Below, piece by piece: positions 29,956 to 38,461 of a DNA stretch of 64,000 bases. The notes beneath the pieces are model-generated. The model searched no databases. It was given only the letters and a program-made list of their open reading frames with translations, and had not been told where the DNA came from. The position numbers were made by a program, and so were the translations under genes. Source of the stretch: Conexibacter sp. S30A1. GTDB lineage: Bacteria > Actinomycetota > Thermoleophilia > Solirubrobacterales > Solirubrobacteraceae. The stretch covers positions 496,001-560,000 of the forward strand of contig NZ_CP097127.1 in NCBI RefSeq assembly GCF_023330665.1, written 5' to 3'. Position 1 is the stretch's first letter, and the number at the start of each line of letters is the position of its first letter.

Positions 29956-30819
29956 TTACGCAGCCTCACGCATCGATAGCCCCCGCGTGCGCAGCCCGTG
30001 CAAGAGCTCGATGTCGGCGGCGCTCACGGCGCCGTCGGCGCTACCTGTCTCCAGCACCACCGGCAGGCTCTCAAAGTGCGGGTCTGAAAGAAAGACCGAT
30101 AGCCCGTCGGCGCCAATCTCGCCAGTTCCGGGAGCCGCGTGCCGGTCACGGTTTGAGCCAAGGCCGATGAGTGAGTCGTTCAGGTGCAGTGATCGCAGGC
30201 GCGTCAGTCCCACCGCGGCGTCGCACTCAGACAGCGTGCGCGCCAGCCCGTCCACGGTCCGGACCTCGTAGCCGGAGGCGAGCAGATGGCAGGAGTCCAG
30301 GCATAGGCCGAGGCGGCTCGAGGCGCCGGCGGCGTCGATCAGCGCCGCCAGCTCGCCGAAGGACCGTCCCAGCGTGCCGCCGGCGCCGGCGGTGTCCTCC
30401 AGGTGCAGCTCGCAGTGCTCCGACTCGGCGAGTGCCTCAGCGATCACCCTGCCGGCGCGCGTGATCGCGGCCCCGACGTCACCGGTCTTGGCCGAGCCGG
30501 GGTGAAGCACGACGCCGCTGGCTCCGATCGCCTCGCCGATCCGCAGCGAATGGGTGAGTGAGGTGAGCGACTTGGCGGCTATCTCAGGATCTTCGGAGCC
30601 GCAGTTGAGCAGGTAAACGGCGTGGATCAGCACGGCTTCGACGGTGCTCTCCGACCGGGCTTCACGAAAGCGCGCCAGGTCATCCTCGCTGTAGGCGGTG
30701 GGGCGCCACATGCGCGGGGACTGGTTGAAGATCTGAATCGCTTCCGCGCCGAGCTCAGTGCCGCGCTCAATTGCCTTGTAGAGACCGCCGGCGGGGGAGA
30801 CATGGGCGCCGATCAGCAT
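29956..30819 (-). CDS. nfo: Endonuclease IV (AP endonuclease)
   Basis: A 287-residue TIM-barrel enzyme that cuts DNA at abasic sites. The N-terminal IGAHVSPAGGLYKAIERGTELG, AIQIFNQSPRMWRP, the zinc-binding HLEDTAGAGGTLGRSFGEL, LGLCLDSCHLLASGY and LHLNDSLIGLGSNRDRHAAPGTGEIG are family motifs with zinc-ligand His/Glu/Asp residues. It is divergent from gltX across 50 nt. ATG 30819 has GCAGG just upstream. Confidence 0.94.
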   Translation of the reverse strand: MLIGAHVSPAGGLYKAIERGTELGAEAIQIFNQSPRMWRPTAYSEDDLARFREARSESTVEAVLIHAVYLLNCGSEDPEIAAKSLTSLTHSLRIGEAIGASGVVLHPGSAKTGDVGAAITRAGRVIAEALAESEHCELHLEDTAGAGGTLGRSFGELAALIDAAGASSRLGLCLDSCHLLASGYEVRTVDGLARTLSECDAAVGLTRLRSLHLNDSLIGLGSNRDRHAAPGTGEIGADGLSVFLSDPHFESLPVVLETGSADGAVSAADIELLHGLRTRGLSMREAA

Positions 30820-30869
30820 CCTGCAGGCCGTCCTGGAACCTCTGTGTCTAGCATGGGCCTCCGGTCATC

Positions 30870-32222
30870 ATGAGAGTTCGTTTCGCACCATCACCCACCG
30901 GCGCCCTGCACATCGGTGGCGCCAGGACGGCGCTCTACAACTGGCTGTTGGCCAACGGGCCCGCCGGCGAGGGCGCCGCCGGGCGACGGGGATCGTTTGT
31001 GCTGCGCATCGAAGATACAGACCGTGAGCGCTCGACAGAGGCCAACGTCGAGCAGATCCTCGACGCGCTTAGCTGGCTCGGGCTGGACTGGGATGAGGGG
31101 CCGCTCTCGCAGATCGCCAATACGCCCCGCCACCGCATGGCGCTGGCGCAGCTGTTGGCCGAAGGTCATGCCTACCACTCGAGCGCGGACGCGGAGGTTG
31201 TGCGCGCCTACAAGGAGCGCCACGGCGCCGACCGCGGCTTCCGCGGCACGCCCGAGGCGAGCGGTGCGGTGCGCCTGCGCGTTCCGGACGATGGTGTCAC
31301 GAGCTTTACCGATCTGGTGCGCGGCGAGGTGAGCTTCCCCAACGCGAGTATGGACGATCCCATCATCGCGCGTGCTGACGGCTCGGTGCTCTACAACTTT
31401 GCGGTCGCCGTGGACGACCTCGACGAGGGCATAACGCACGTTGTGCGCGGCGAGGATCACATCTCCAACACGCCCAAGCAGCTGCTCGTCTTCAACGCCC
31501 TGGGGGCCGAGCCACCGCGCTACGCGCACCTGCCGATGCTGCTTGGCGCCGACGGCAAGAAGCTCTCAAAGCGCCACGGTGCCGCGTCGGTTCAGGAGCT
31601 GCGAGACCGAGGCTACCTCCCCGAGGCCGTCAACAACTACATCGCTCTGCTCGGTACCGGCTTCGCGCCCGACGAGGAGTTCTTCACGATGGCCGAGATG
31701 GCCGAGCGCTTCCGCCTGGACCGCGTCTCCCGCAGCCCCGCGGTGTTTGACGAACAGAAGCTCAGGCATCTGAACGGCATGCACCTGCGGGCGCTGCCGG
31801 TCGATGAGCTGACGCGCCGGCTTGAGCAGTTCACCGGTCGCAGCGGCCTGCGTGCGGCGGTCGAGATCTCACGCGAGAAGATCCAGACGCTTGCCGACTT
31901 CTGGCCGCTCGCCGGATTTCTGTTTGATGGCCCGCGCACGGACCCTGACGCACTGGCAAAGGTGCTTGGCGCCGCGGGCGCGCGCGATGTTCTCACCGAG
32001 GTCAGGCAGCGACTGGCGGCGCTTGAGGTCTTCGATGCACACGCGGTGGAGCAGCAGCTGCGCGCCGTCGTGGCTGAGCGTGGGCTCAAACCCGGACAGG
32101 TCTTTCAGCCGCTGCGCGTCGCGATCGCGGGCACGACCGTTTCGCCGGGGATCTTCGAGACGGTCGCAGTGCTCGGTCGCGACAGGACCGTCGCGCTGAT
32201 CGACCGGGCGCTAGCCGGCTGA
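30870..32222 (+). CDS. gltX: Glutamate--tRNA ligase
   Basis: A 450-residue class I synthetase. RFAPSPTGALHIGGARTALYNWL contains the HIGH-type motif (HIGG), the RIEDTDRERS motif follows, and KKLSKRHGAAS is the KMSKS-type motif. There is no sign of an N-terminal domain change. The enzyme may also charge tRNA-Gln as in most Actinomycetota, but this cannot be read from the sequence. A TAGCAT element lies 15 nt before ATG. Confidence 0.94.
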   Translation: MRVRFAPSPTGALHIGGARTALYNWLLANGPAGEGAAGRRGSFVLRIEDTDRERSTEANVEQILDALSWLGLDWDEGPLSQIANTPRHRMALAQLLAEGHAYHSSADAEVVRAYKERHGADRGFRGTPEASGAVRLRVPDDGVTSFTDLVRGEVSFPNASMDDPIIARADGSVLYNFAVAVDDLDEGITHVVRGEDHISNTPKQLLVFNALGAEPPRYAHLPMLLGADGKKLSKRHGAASVQELRDRGYLPEAVNNYIALLGTGFAPDEEFFTMAEMAERFRLDRVSRSPAVFDEQKLRHLNGMHLRALPVDELTRRLEQFTGRSGLRAAVEISREKIQTLADFWPLAGFLFDGPRTDPDALAKVLGAAGARDVLTEVRQRLAALEVFDAHAVEQQLRAVVAERGLKPGQVFQPLRVAIAGTTVSPGIFETVAVLGRDRTVALIDRALAG

Positions 32223-32279
32223 CAGCGGGGGCGAGGGCTAAAGAAATCGCCGCCGACTGCCGATAGCAGCGGTGGTGGG

Positions 32280-33410
32280 ATGTCCCCACCGGTCCCCTAC
32301 TGCTCTCCTGCGCACAACCAGCAAGTGGCCCTCACCGCAAACACGATCGGCCGTCCCACCGACCCGGCAGCCGCCCGTGAGCGCCACCACAACGAGGGCC
32401 AGGGTAGGCGCCTGACCTCTGCATTCGAGGCGCTCGAGGCCTTCCCGATGCTGAATGCGACGCGCGACCGGGTGGTTGACCTGTTTGCCGAGGGAGAGCC
32501 GACCACGGCTGACCTGGTGCGAGCTGTCGAAGGTGACCTCGCTCTGACGATCGCCGTGATGCGGCTGGCCAACCGCGGCGAGAAAGCCTCCCGTGGCCGC
32601 GTGGACAGCGCCGTGCGCGCGGTCGAGATGCTCTCCTCTGCCACCATCCTGGCGATCGTGCAGCGTGCACGCACCTATGACTTCTTCGAGCGCACCGCTG
32701 CGTGGCAGAACCTTCCGGAGCGCCTACGGCTGCACGGCAGCGCCACGCAGCGAGCCGCCGAGCGGATCGCTGCAGAGGTGCATCACGAGGAACGCGACCG
32801 GCTGATGGTGACCTCGATGATGCACGACCTCGGCAAGCTCGTGCTCGTGCACGCCTATCCGGGGTATCCGGCTCAGGTCCACGCCGATGCGCGGACACCG
32901 GATGAGCGCGTGGCTCGCGAACGACGTGAGCTCGGGGTGGACCATGCAGTCGTCGGCGGGGTGGTGGCCAGGCGCTGGGGGATGCCGGCGGCGGTGGCCC
33001 AGGCGATCGAGGCGCACCACTCCACAAACGCCAGTGGCGAGGCGGCGATCATCAGGCTTGCGGATATGCTCGCTCACTACCTGCTCGGCGCCTCGGTTGC
33101 CCCATCGGAGCTGCTGGGCGCCGCGCGCACGGTCAACCTCAGCGCCGAGCAGCTGCGGCGCATCATGTATGAGCTGCCGACTGCTATCAGCTCCGACCGA
33201 CCCCGTCAGATCGACCCTTGTCCGATGTCCGCCCGCGAGGTCGACGTGCTCAGACGGCTTGCCAGAGGCATGGTCTACAAGCAGATCGCATCCGAGCTTG
33301 GGCTCTCGACCAGCACTGTGCGCACGCATCTGCACAACGTCTACGGCAAACTGGGCGCGATGGATCGTGCCCAGGCGGTCCTCATAGCGACCGAACGTGG
33401 ATGGATCTGA
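32280..33410 (+). CDS. HDOD domain protein with LuxR-type HTH
   Basis: A 376-residue protein. The HDOD signal-output domain (about residues 45-250) has FPMLNATRDRVVDL, AIVQRARTYDFFE, MHDLGKLVLVHAY and VVGGVVARRWGMPAAVAQAIEAHH. A LuxR/GerE helix-turn-helix at the C-terminus reads REVDVLRRLARGMVYKQIASELGLSTSTVRTHLHNVYGKL. This combination suggests a transcription regulator, target unknown. The N-terminal 45 residues look unstructured. The ATG at 32280 sits in the loop of a GGTGGG/CCCACC hairpin; a later start at 32325 (GTG) is possible. It overlaps the next regulator gene by 14 nt. Confidence 0.85.
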   Translation: MSPPVPYCSPAHNQQVALTANTIGRPTDPAAARERHHNEGQGRRLTSAFEALEAFPMLNATRDRVVDLFAEGEPTTADLVRAVEGDLALTIAVMRLANRGEKASRGRVDSAVRAVEMLSSATILAIVQRARTYDFFERTAAWQNLPERLRLHGSATQRAAERIAAEVHHEERDRLMVTSMMHDLGKLVLVHAYPGYPAQVHADARTPDERVARERRELGVDHAVVGGVVARRWGMPAAVAQAIEAHHSTNASGEAAIIRLADMLAHYLLGASVAPSELLGAARTVNLSAEQLRRIMYELPTAISSDRPRQIDPCPMSAREVDVLRRLARGMVYKQIASELGLSTSTVRTHLHNVYGKLGAMDRAQAVLIATERGWI

Positions 33411-33804
33411 GCTGCTTTCAATCACCAGCAAATCCCGATACGCGCTGAGTGCGCTGATCGAACTGCACCGCCTCGGCGACGGAGGCCCGGTGCCCGTCGC
33501 CGAGCTTGCCCGGCGTGGTCAGATACCGCTGCAGTTCTTGGAGCAACTGCTCGCGACCCTCAGGCGCGCGGGTGTCCTGCGCTCGCAGCGCGGGGTAAAG
33601 GGTGGTTACAGCTTCGCCCGATCCGCGACGGAAGTGACCGTGCTCGAGGTCGTGGAACTCTTGGACGGGCCGCTCGGCGCGCAGGCCCGCGGGGTGTTCG
33701 CTGACGCCGCCCGAGCCGCCACTGCGGTGCTGCGCGACTGCACAGTTGCGGAGGCAGCCGAGCGCGAGGCGCGGGTCGAAGGTCAGGCCATGTACTTCAT
33801 CTGA
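33397..33804 (+). CDS. Rrf2-family regulator, CymR-like
   Basis: A 135-residue winged-helix protein of the Rrf2 family: ITSKSRYALSALIELHRLG, AELARRGQIPLQFLEQLLATLRRAGVLRSQRGVKGGYSFAR. It keeps only one Cys, so the three Fe-S Cys of IscR are missing. The cysteine regulator CymR also lacks them, and this gene sits right before cysK-cysE, so a repressor of cysteine synthesis is likely. The start at ATG 33397 overlaps the HDOD gene by 14 nt; no better start is visible. Confidence 0.8.
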   Translation: MDGSELLSITSKSRYALSALIELHRLGDGGPVPVAELARRGQIPLQFLEQLLATLRRAGVLRSQRGVKGGYSFARSATEVTVLEVVELLDGPLGAQARGVFADAARAATAVLRDCTVAEAAEREARVEGQAMYFI

Positions 33805-33816
33805 GGCCGCCGCCGC

Positions 33817-33822
33817 TAGATT
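33817..33822 (+). promoter_or_regulatory. -10 element, leaderless type (cysK)
   Basis: TAGATT ends 9 nt before ATG 33832, in the 27-nt gap after the Rrf2 gene. The bases between carry no Shine-Dalgarno. Confidence 0.4.
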
Positions 33823-33831
33823 CAGCGCTGC

Positions 33832-34788
33832 ATGGTTCAAGCCGCCAACAGCATTGCCGCGTACGTCGGCCACACACCACTGGTTCGGCTGACGCGGACG
33901 CTGCCGCCGGACTCGGAAGCGGCACTGTTCGCGAAGGTGGAGGCCTTCAACCCCGGCGGCAGCATCAAGGACCGCATTGGTCTGGCCATGATCGAGGCGG
34001 CGGAGAGCGAGGGTCGGATAGAACCGGGTCGCACGACGATCGTCGAGGCCACAAGCGGGAACACCGGGATTGCGCTGGCCTTCGTTTGCGCCGCGAAGGG
34101 GTATGACCTCGTGCTCACCCTGCCGCAGGGCATGAGCCGTGAGCGCGAGCGGCTGCTGGCGCTCTACGGCGCGCGCGTCGAGGTGACCGAGTCTCTTGGT
34201 GGTATGCACGAGGCGGTACAGGCCGCCAAGGACATGGCCGGCCGCGACGATGTGTACCTCCCTGATCAGTTCGCGAATCCAGCCAACCCCGAAGCTCACC
34301 GCCGGGGCACGGGCCCTGAGTTGTGGGATGCACTTGACGGCCGCATCGACGTGTTCGTCGCCGGTGTCGGCACCGGGGGCACGATCACCGGGGTTGGCGA
34401 GTACCTGAAGAGCCGCAACCCGAAGGTGCGTGTGGTGGCGGTCGAGCCAGCCGCTTCGCCGGTGCTCTCGGGCGGGGTTGCAGGCCCGCATCGCATCCAG
34501 GGGATCGGTGCTGGCTTTGTGCCGAAGGTGCTCAACCGCGAGGTGATCGACGAGGTGCTGCCGATCGCCGATGATGTCGCGGTGTTGGCCGCACAGCACC
34601 TCGCCTCGCGCGAAGGGGTGCTCGCCGGGATCTCGGCCGGGGCTGCCGTCGCGGGGGCCCTGATGATGGCGGCCCGGCCTGAGTTCGCGCGAGCGAGGAT
34701 CGCGGTGGTTTTGCCAGACTCTGGCGAGCGCTACGTCTCGCTTGCCTGGTTCGCGCCTGACGGTGGCCGGAGTAGCGTGTGGCGATGA
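33832..34788 (+). CDS. cysK: Cysteine synthase A
   Basis: A 318-residue PLP enzyme that makes cysteine from O-acetylserine and sulfide. The PLP lysine is in FNPGGSIKDRIGLAMIE, TSGNTGIALAFVCAAKG binds substrate, and GVGTGGTITGVGEYLKSR holds the phosphate. Length is normal. Its last 4 nt overlap cysE (ATGA). CysK and CysE can form a complex in other bacteria. Confidence 0.95.
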   Translation: MVQAANSIAAYVGHTPLVRLTRTLPPDSEAALFAKVEAFNPGGSIKDRIGLAMIEAAESEGRIEPGRTTIVEATSGNTGIALAFVCAAKGYDLVLTLPQGMSRERERLLALYGARVEVTESLGGMHEAVQAAKDMAGRDDVYLPDQFANPANPEAHRRGTGPELWDALDGRIDVFVAGVGTGGTITGVGEYLKSRNPKVRVVAVEPAASPVLSGGVAGPHRIQGIGAGFVPKVLNREVIDEVLPIADDVAVLAAQHLASREGVLAGISAGAAVAGALMMAARPEFARARIAVVLPDSGERYVSLAWFAPDGGRSSVWR

Positions 34789-35525
34789 GTTTGGCGAGGC
34801 CTTGCCGGGCGGCGATCACCGAGGTGAGGCGCGATCTGGCGGCCGTGCGCAGCCGTGATCCGGCTGCAGAGGGTGTCTCGTCGCTTCAGATACTCGCCGC
34901 CTGGCCCGGTGTGCAGGCGCTGTTGGCGCACCGCGTCGCCAGCCGTCTCTTCGCTGCCGGATGGCGCTTGCCGGCCCGTATGATCGCGCTCCTGACACGA
35001 TCTTTCACCGGCATCGAAATTCACCCCGCCGCCCGGATCGGGCCCGGACTGTTCATCGATCACGGCATGGGCGTCGTGATCGGTGAGACGGCGGAGGTCG
35101 GCGCGGACGTGACGATCTATCAGGGCGTGACGCTCGGCGGCACCGGGTTTGCGACCGGCAAGCGCCACCCCACGGTGCACGACGAGGTGATCATCGGTTC
35201 GGGCGCAAAGCTGCTCGGGCCGATCGATGTCGGGCGCGGGGCGAAGGTCGGCGCGAACACAGTTGTGATTCACGATGTCCCACCGGATTCGACGGTGGTC
35301 GGTATCCCCGGACGCCCTGTACGGATCGAGGGGCGCAAGCCCGACGGTCCGGATGCTGACTGGGCACATCTGCCCGATCCGATCGCTGACGCGATGGCAG
35401 CCTTGGCCAGGAGGGTCGAGCGGCTCGAGTCGCTCCAGCCGGCCGACCTGTTGCAGTCGCCTGAAGGACAGCCGCAGGAGGTCCGCCCTGCCACGCTCGG
35501 CGGCCCCAGCCCAGCTGGGGGCTAG
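34785..35525 (+). CDS. cysE: Serine O-acetyltransferase
   Basis: A 246-residue left-handed beta-helix enzyme that acetylates serine for CysK. Hexapeptide repeats begin IEIHPAARIGPGLFIDHGMGVVIGETAEVGADVTIYQGVTLGGTG, with the catalytic His in DHGMG. The C-terminus after about residue 190 is an unusual hydrophilic tail (LESLQPADLLQSPEGQPQEVRPA) beyond the usual family end. It is coupled to cysK by the ATGA overlap. Confidence 0.93.
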   Translation: MSLARPCRAAITEVRRDLAAVRSRDPAAEGVSSLQILAAWPGVQALLAHRVASRLFAAGWRLPARMIALLTRSFTGIEIHPAARIGPGLFIDHGMGVVIGETAEVGADVTIYQGVTLGGTGFATGKRHPTVHDEVIIGSGAKLLGPIDVGRGAKVGANTVVIHDVPPDSTVVGIPGRPVRIEGRKPDGPDADWAHLPDPIADAMAALARRVERLESLQPADLLQSPEGQPQEVRPATLGGPSPAGG

Positions 35526-35553
35526 CGCGGCGAGCCGTCAGCCTGACGCCCGT

Positions 35554-36963
35554 CTACAACCAGTTCCAGCTGGGGAAGGCACCAGCGATCATGATCGTGC
35601 CGCCCATCAGGGTCGCCACGGTTGCGATCCGCCAGAGGCGGCGGTTGTTGGTCAGCGCGACCAGTGGCATCAGCCAGCACACGTACCACGGCAACAGCGA
35701 CCAGGCGGTTGCGAGCACTGCGAACGTCGCCCATGCGGCCCCTTCGATCCAGTCGAGCCTGCGCTGCCACACGCGCCGAAGCAGCCACGCCACGATGCCG
35801 GCCAGCACTGCCTCGTCCGCCAGTTGCACCGCGTGCGAGACCGGCAAGCGCGCGATTGAGAAGAAGAAGCCTGGGAGGCTTTGCCACGCGCCTTCGGACT
35901 GAACCTGCTGCAGCGTGCTCGAGAGATGCAAAACCCCTGTTCCGAAGGCCAGGTAGCTCATGGCTGCGACCACGGCGGTCACCGCTGCGGTCGCGAGCAC
36001 GAAGCGCTTGCGCCGGCTGTGTTCGTGGCCGGTCTCGCTCGCCAGTGCGAAGGGCAGGGTGATTGCGCCGGTCAGCTTCACCGCGGCTGCGGTGGTGATC
36101 AGACCGCCGGCCGCGCCGTCCCGTCGCGCCAGCGTGGCGTAGAGGCCCGCAGTGCTCAGCAACAGCATCAGCAGGTCGTTGTGGCCACCGCCGACACCGT
36201 AGAGCGTGACCAGCGGGTTCAGGCCGAAGAGGGCGAGCGCGCGCGGCTGGCTGACGCCGCGGCGCTTGGCGGCCTTCCAGATGAACACCATCGTGCCCGC
36301 GCTCGCGAGGGCGGCGATCAGTTTGAAGGCGAACTCGTTGAACGCGACCGAGGTCATCGCAAAGATCGCGCTGAGCAGCGTGAAGAGCGGTCCGTAGACG
36401 CTCGGCGTGGCGATCCATTTTGCGCCTATGTAGTTGTAGAGCGGGTCCAGCTGGATGACGTCCGGTCCGTGCGTGTATGGGTTGATGTGATAGTGGGCGA
36501 ACATCCGCGCGTACGCCTGATAGGAAAAGACGTCGGTGGAGAACATCGGCGGGCCGACGAGCACGATCACCGTGAACGCGATCACTGCCCATATGGTCAC
36601 GCGCGCCGGGACGTGATCGCTGTATCTGACCGCGACCAGGTAGGCGGCGAGCACCGCCACCAGCCCGGTGACGACCTCGCCGACGCTGAGGTGTATGCCG
36701 ACGTACTGCAGCGGTCCCGCCATGCCGGATGCGAGCGGCCACAGAGCGATCGACTGCGGTACAAGCGACGGTGTGCGGGTGCCCGCCATGCAGAGCAGCA
36801 GGCCCAGCAGCGGGACGAAGATGGTGGCGCTGACGCCGACCAGCTGGGCTCGCTCGACCGCGCGCAGCTGCTGCAGTAGTGGCGATCGCCCAGGCAGGCG
36901 ATGTCTCGTATCGACCTCGCCAGCACCGTCCAGGGCCGCTCCCAGTGGCGCCTGCACGCTCAC
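35554..36963 (-). CDS. GT-C polyprenol-phosphate-mannose-dependent mannosyltransferase (MptA/B-like)
   Basis: A 469-residue membrane protein with roughly 12 hydrophobic segments. The first loop has MFSTDVFSYQAYARMFAHYHINPYTHGP, with the Asp of GT-C enzymes, and NPLVTLYGVGGGHNDLLML and FPSWNWL are also family-like. Family members add mannose to a growing glycan outside the membrane using polyprenol-phosphate-mannose. The gene for that donor's synthase follows upstream on the same strand, which supports the assignment. The start is a GTG at 36963; the exact glycan is not known. Confidence 0.7.
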   Translation of the reverse strand: MSVQAPLGAALDGAGEVDTRHRLPGRSPLLQQLRAVERAQLVGVSATIFVPLLGLLLCMAGTRTPSLVPQSIALWPLASGMAGPLQYVGIHLSVGEVVTGLVAVLAAYLVAVRYSDHVPARVTIWAVIAFTVIVLVGPPMFSTDVFSYQAYARMFAHYHINPYTHGPDVIQLDPLYNYIGAKWIATPSVYGPLFTLLSAIFAMTSVAFNEFAFKLIAALASAGTMVFIWKAAKRRGVSQPRALALFGLNPLVTLYGVGGGHNDLLMLLLSTAGLYATLARRDGAAGGLITTAAAVKLTGAITLPFALASETGHEHSRRKRFVLATAAVTAVVAAMSYLAFGTGVLHLSSTLQQVQSEGAWQSLPGFFFSIARLPVSHAVQLADEAVLAGIVAWLLRRVWQRRLDWIEGAAWATFAVLATAWSLLPWYVCWLMPLVALTNNRRLWRIATVATLMGGTIMIAGAFPSWNWL

Positions 36964-37006
36964 TGCGGCCCACGGCTCCTGGGCGACTGCCGCCTGCGAT
37001 CTGCGC

Positions 37007-37750
37007 TCACCGCGACCTCGTCAGCTGACGTGTGCGCTGGCGCCGGAGCCTCGGCACCAGAAGCATCGCCTCGATCGCGATCATCCCCGACATCTTGCTT
37101 GATCCAGTGGTTCGGTCGACGAACAGGATCGGGACCTCCGTGACCTTGAAGCCAGCGCTTATCGCACGGTAGGTGACCTCGATCTGAAATACGTAGCCGT
37201 CGGCGCGGAGCGTGTCCAGGTCGATCGCCTCCAGCACGTTGCGCCGGATGCACTTGAAACCGCCGGTCAGATCCCTGACCTTGATGCCGAGCACCAGACG
37301 TGCGTACGTGCTGCCGCCGCGGCTGATCAGCTTACGCATCAGACTCCAGTTGCGGACTGCGCCACCTGGTACATAGCGCGATCCGAGCACGAGATCGGCG
37401 TCGTCGGCGGCGGCGATAAGTTCCTGCAGGTAGCGCGGGTCGTGGGAGAAGTCCGCGTCCATCTCGACCACGAGCTCGGCGCCACCTGCGAGGGCGTGCT
37501 GGAAGCCGGCTATGTAGGCACGGCCGAGCCCACCCTTGTCGCTGCGGTGAAGGACCTCAAGCACCGGCAGCTCGAGCGCGAGCTCGTCGGCGAGACGCCC
37601 GGTGCCGTCTGGCGAGTTGTCGTCAACGATCAGGATCCGGTGCTCACCCGGCGCGATCCTTGCCATCTCCGCGGCGACCGCGCGGACGACCGGTGCGACG
37701 TTCTCGGCCTCGTTGTAGGTCGGTATTACCAGCCAGATCCGCGCATTCAT
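37007..37750 (-). CDS. ppm1: Polyprenol monophosphomannose synthase
   Basis: A 247-residue GT2 glycosyltransferase of the dolichol-phosphate mannose synthase type. WLVIPTYNEAENVAPVVRAV, ILIVDDNSPDGTGRLADEL, GLGRAYIAGFQHALAGGAELVVEMDADFSHDP and GGFKCIRRNVLEAI are the donor and acceptor motifs. It is a soluble catalytic domain with no C-terminal membrane anchor, as in actinobacterial Ppm1 without its fused acyltransferase. With the mannosyltransferase downstream it supplies mannan or lipoglycan assembly. A TACGCT lies 7 nt before ATG. Confidence 0.88.
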   Translation of the reverse strand: MNARIWLVIPTYNEAENVAPVVRAVAAEMARIAPGEHRILIVDDNSPDGTGRLADELALELPVLEVLHRSDKGGLGRAYIAGFQHALAGGAELVVEMDADFSHDPRYLQELIAAADDADLVLGSRYVPGGAVRNWSLMRKLISRGGSTYARLVLGIKVRDLTGGFKCIRRNVLEAIDLDTLRADGYVFQIEVTYRAISAGFKVTEVPILFVDRTTGSSKMSGMIAIEAMLLVPRLRRQRTRQLTRSR

Positions 37751-37757
37751 TGCCGCC

Positions 37758-37763
37758 AGCGTA
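37758..37763 (-). promoter_or_regulatory. -10 element, leaderless type (ppm1)
   Basis: TACGCT on the minus strand ends 7 nt before ATG 37750. Confidence 0.45.
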
Positions 37764-37803
37764 AACGGTCAACGGGCGGTTTGCTCAGTGGAGTCGCGCG
37801 AAA

Positions 37804-37838
37804 CTAAGCGATGGCTTAAGCGCTTATTTGACGCTTAG
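37804..37838. promoter_or_regulatory. Symmetric TAAGCG array
   Basis: CTAAGCG (37804-37810), the palindrome TAAGCGCTTA (37817-37826) and CGCTTAG (37832-37838) form a near-symmetric cluster upstream of ppm1 and just past the end of the next upstream gene. It could be a regulator site or a hairpin that ends the upstream gene. Confidence 0.45.
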
Positions 37839-37842
37839 CATC

Positions 37843-38301
37843 TCAGCGCCGGACGTAGGCGACTCGCCCCCAGCTTGGCTCCGGTGCCAACGCAATCGGC
37901 TCGCCGCCTCGCTCGGGCTGGATGTACACGAAATCACCGCCGGCATCGTCGAAGATGATGCTCAGCTCGCCCTCCTTCACCCGCTGATCGAGCCAGGCGC
38001 TACGGAAGATCAACCGCCGGAGCCAGTGGACGAGTGAGCGGTCAGACGGACCCACGAGCTCCGGCCAGCAATCGTTTACGTGCTGGCCCAGCGCCGAGGC
38101 CGGATCGGTAACCTCGCCGTTGACCACCAGGTTGATGAGATCCTCGGTTTCATCGTCGGTGATCCCATCGCCGATGAACCCAAGCCGGCGTGCCGCCTGC
38201 TCACAGCGCTCGCTGAAGTCGCGCTCGTTGAAGGTGAAGCGCAGGTCTCCATATTCGAGGACGAAGTCCTCTCCTGAGGAATAGTTGCCGCGGCGGTACA
38301 T
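37843..38301 (-). CDS. Conserved-looking protein of unknown function
   Basis: A 152-residue soluble protein (MYRRGNYSSGEDFVLEYGDLRFTFNERDFSERCEQAA near the N-terminus, RLIFRSAWLDQRVKEGELSIIFDDAGGDFVYIQPE near the C-terminus). It is acidic, with no membrane segment or signal peptide. I do not recognise a family. A TAAGAT lies 9 nt before ATG. It is on the same strand as ppm1 with 92 nt between. Confidence 0.6.
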   Translation of the reverse strand: MYRRGNYSSGEDFVLEYGDLRFTFNERDFSERCEQAARRLGFIGDGITDDETEDLINLVVNGEVTDPASALGQHVNDCWPELVGPSDRSLVHWLRRLIFRSAWLDQRVKEGELSIIFDDAGGDFVYIQPERGGEPIALAPEPSWGRVAYVRR

Positions 38302-38310
38302 GCCGTCGGC

Positions 38311-38316
38311 ATCTTA
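38311..38316 (-). promoter_or_regulatory. -10 element, leaderless type (unknown gene)
   Basis: TAAGAT on the minus strand ends 9 nt before the ATG at 38301. Confidence 0.4.
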
Positions 38317-38461
38317 TGGCCGACTCCTGCCTGCGCGCACCCGTGAAAGTGATGTTGCATGGAATCTCGGTATTTGCGCCCTAAGAGCCACTGCCGCGCA
38401 GCCAGGGGGGGTTAATTCGGCCGCGTCGAGGACTCCATTGTCTGTGACGGCAACAGACAGC

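Noticed and set aside
35522-36973. A 483-codon minus-strand frame overlapping the GT-C mannosyltransferase
   Set aside because: It is an Arg-rich shadow in another frame. The frame I chose has regular membrane segments and the GT-C loop motif.
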